Origin: Candidatus Omnitrophota bacterium | GTDB lineage: Bacteria > Omnitrophota > Gorgyraeia > Gygaellales > Profunditerraquicolaceae | NCBI GenBank assembly: GCA_028687525.1 | Contig: JAQTZX010000067.1 | Coordinates: 1-7,036, forward strand | Direction: 5' to 3' | DNA length: 7,036 nt | Part shown: one piece after another, positions 6,090 through 7,036 of the stretch | Layout of the letters: the number at the start of each line of letters is the position of its first letter | Position numbering within the stretch: the stretch's first letter is position 1 | The notes under the pieces: generated by a model | The model's database searches: none | The model's input: only the letters and a program-made list of their open reading frames with translations | Told to the model about the DNA's origin: nothing | Translations under genes and position numbers: made by a program

Positions 6090-7028
6090 ATGATAATTAA
6101 TAAGAAAGCTGTAATTGTGGATAATTATTTGCGCAAGGCCATGTTTTATAAAAACGCGCGAGCAGGTTTTCAGACATTCCTCCGGGCGGTTATTAAAGGC
6201 AAAACAGGTAAAGTGTTGTTGCCGGCTTATATTGGCTGGTCGTCAAAGGAGGGTTCGGGGGTATTCGATCCAGTGACGGAAATCGGTATGGATTATGTTT
6301 TTTATAAAATGACGGACCAGTTATATATTGATGCGGAAGACGTGAAAAGGTGCTTTAAGAAAAATAAAATTATTGTTGCTGTGATTATCCACTATTTTGG
6401 TTATGTGGATCCGGCTTATGAGGATTTTGTATCAGCTGCGCATAGTGCCGGGGCAGTGGTTCTTGAAGATGAAGCGCATTCGATGCTGAGTGATATTGCG
6501 GGAGGAGTTTGCGGCAGGCTCGGCGATGCAAGTATATACTCTTTACATAAACTTCTGCCCGTGGATAAGGGAGGGGTTTTACTATTGAATAGCGGTAACA
6601 AAGCTTTGGCAAGTGATATCCAATGTGAGGCCGGGGATATCTTCCCATATTGGGAATATGATTTGTTCACAATAGCGCAGAAACGCAGGGAGAATGCAGT
6701 AGCATTGGCTCAGATGATGCAGAAGATTCCAGATGACGTGGATATCCTGCGGCCGGTTATGAACGATGGTATTGTTCCGCAAACACTGCCGATAATTATC
6801 AAAAATGTGTCAAGGGATAGACTTTATGAGGTTATGAATTTACGTGGTTATGGCGTTGTTAGTTTGTATCACACCATGATTGAACAGATAACGAAAGAGA
6901 GATTCCCGGACTCCCATAAATTATCGCGCAAGATTATGAATTTACCGGTGCATCAGGATTTAGGCAATGAAGAACTTCGGGGCTTGGCGGATTGCCTTAA
7001 GATCAGCCTGGCGGGCTTGAAGGATTAA
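6090..7028 (+). CDS. Second divergent DegT/DnrJ/EryC1-like PLP-dependent aminotransferase homologue
   Basis: A 312-residue protein with the same architecture as its neighbour but little direct identity to it. N-A-R-A-G-F (22-27) corresponds to the N-terminal helix and L-L-P-A-Y-I-G-W (43-50) to the 'L-P-A-Y' strand, followed by an unusual E-G-S-G-V-F-D-P (54-61). H-Y-F-G-Y-V-D-P (101-108) is the core strand. E-D-E-A-H-S (126-131) gives predicted PLP-binding D127 and H130. S-L-H-K154 gives the predicted Schiff-base lysine, with G161-G162 at +7 and +8 as in ArnB-type enzymes. S-L-Y-H and L-P-V-H-Q-D-L near the end are typical DegT tail motifs. It is shorter than most family members, mainly in the C-terminal domain. 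The start is uncertain: GGGG lies only one base before the ATG, and M18 (6141) is possible. It is in the same frame as the upstream gene, separated by one TAA and 18 bases. Confidence 0.72.
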   Translation: MIINKKAVIVDNYLRKAMFYKNARAGFQTFLRAVIKGKTGKVLLPAYIGWSSKEGSGVFDPVTEIGMDYVFYKMTDQLYIDAEDVKRCFKKNKIIVAVIIHYFGYVDPAYEDFVSAAHSAGAVVLEDEAHSMLSDIAGGVCGRLGDASIYSLHKLLPVDKGGVLLLNSGNKALASDIQCEAGDIFPYWEYDLFTIAQKRRENAVALAQMMQKIPDDVDILRPVMNDGIVPQTLPIIIKNVSRDRLYEVMNLRGYGVVSLYHTMIEQITKERFPDSHKLSRKIMNLPVHQDLGNEELRGLADCLKISLAGLKD

Positions 7029-7036
7029 AGATTGCA

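Noticed and set aside
6385..6782. Three overlapping minus-strand open frames within the last gene
   Set aside because: They are antisense to a gene with clear family motifs and show no protein-family pattern of their own. The same holds for the minus-strand frames at 68-343, 676-891, 2513-2746 and 5396-5629.
7029..7036. Possible terminator or next gene after the last stop
   Set aside because: Only 8 bases remain, which is too little to call anything.

Overview
This window is a piece of a bacterial surface-polysaccharide gene cluster (O-antigen, capsule or exopolysaccharide type). It has one broken gene at the left edge and seven complete genes, all on the + strand. Gaps are 12 to 19 bases, or the genes overlap (14 and 8 bases), so it reads as the interior of one operon. 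I see no promoter, terminator, RNA gene, mobile element or CRISPR array. DNA is moderately AT-rich (roughly 40% GC by eye) and codon use looks even. The host is a bacterium; nothing here fixes the phylum. An uncultivated anaerobe or candidate-phylum genome is possible, but that is only an impression.

Left part (2-2447) is nucleotide-sugar supply: the 3' end of an NAD-dependent epimerase/dehydratase, a full UDP-GlcNAc 2-epimerase (WecB type, giving UDP-ManNAc), and a second extended-SDR epimerase/dehydratase with an unusual N-terminal extension. Middle part (2467-4376) is glycan assembly: a WbuB/WcaI-like GT4 glycosyltransferase, then a small PglC-type phosphoglycosyl transferase that would put the first sugar phosphate on undecaprenyl phosphate at the inner face of the cytoplasmic membrane.

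Right part (4369-7028) is the most interesting: a GNAT acetyltransferase followed by two consecutive, clearly different proteins with the DegT/DnrJ/EryC1 (PLP fold type I) layout. Both keep the predicted PLP-binding Asp and Schiff-base Lys. The order phosphoglycosyl transferase, acetyltransferase, aminotransferase resembles the bacillosamine (pglC-pglD-pglE) arrangement, but the acetyltransferase is a GNAT rather than a left-handed beta-helix protein, the aminotransferase slot is doubled, and both aminotransferase-like proteins are divergent. A plausible but unproven reading is that this module makes an N-acylated amino sugar, or decorates the repeat unit, with the two aminotransferase-like proteins acting as a heteromer or in successive steps. 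No 4,6-dehydratase, flippase or polymerase is visible, so the full pathway cannot be read from this window.
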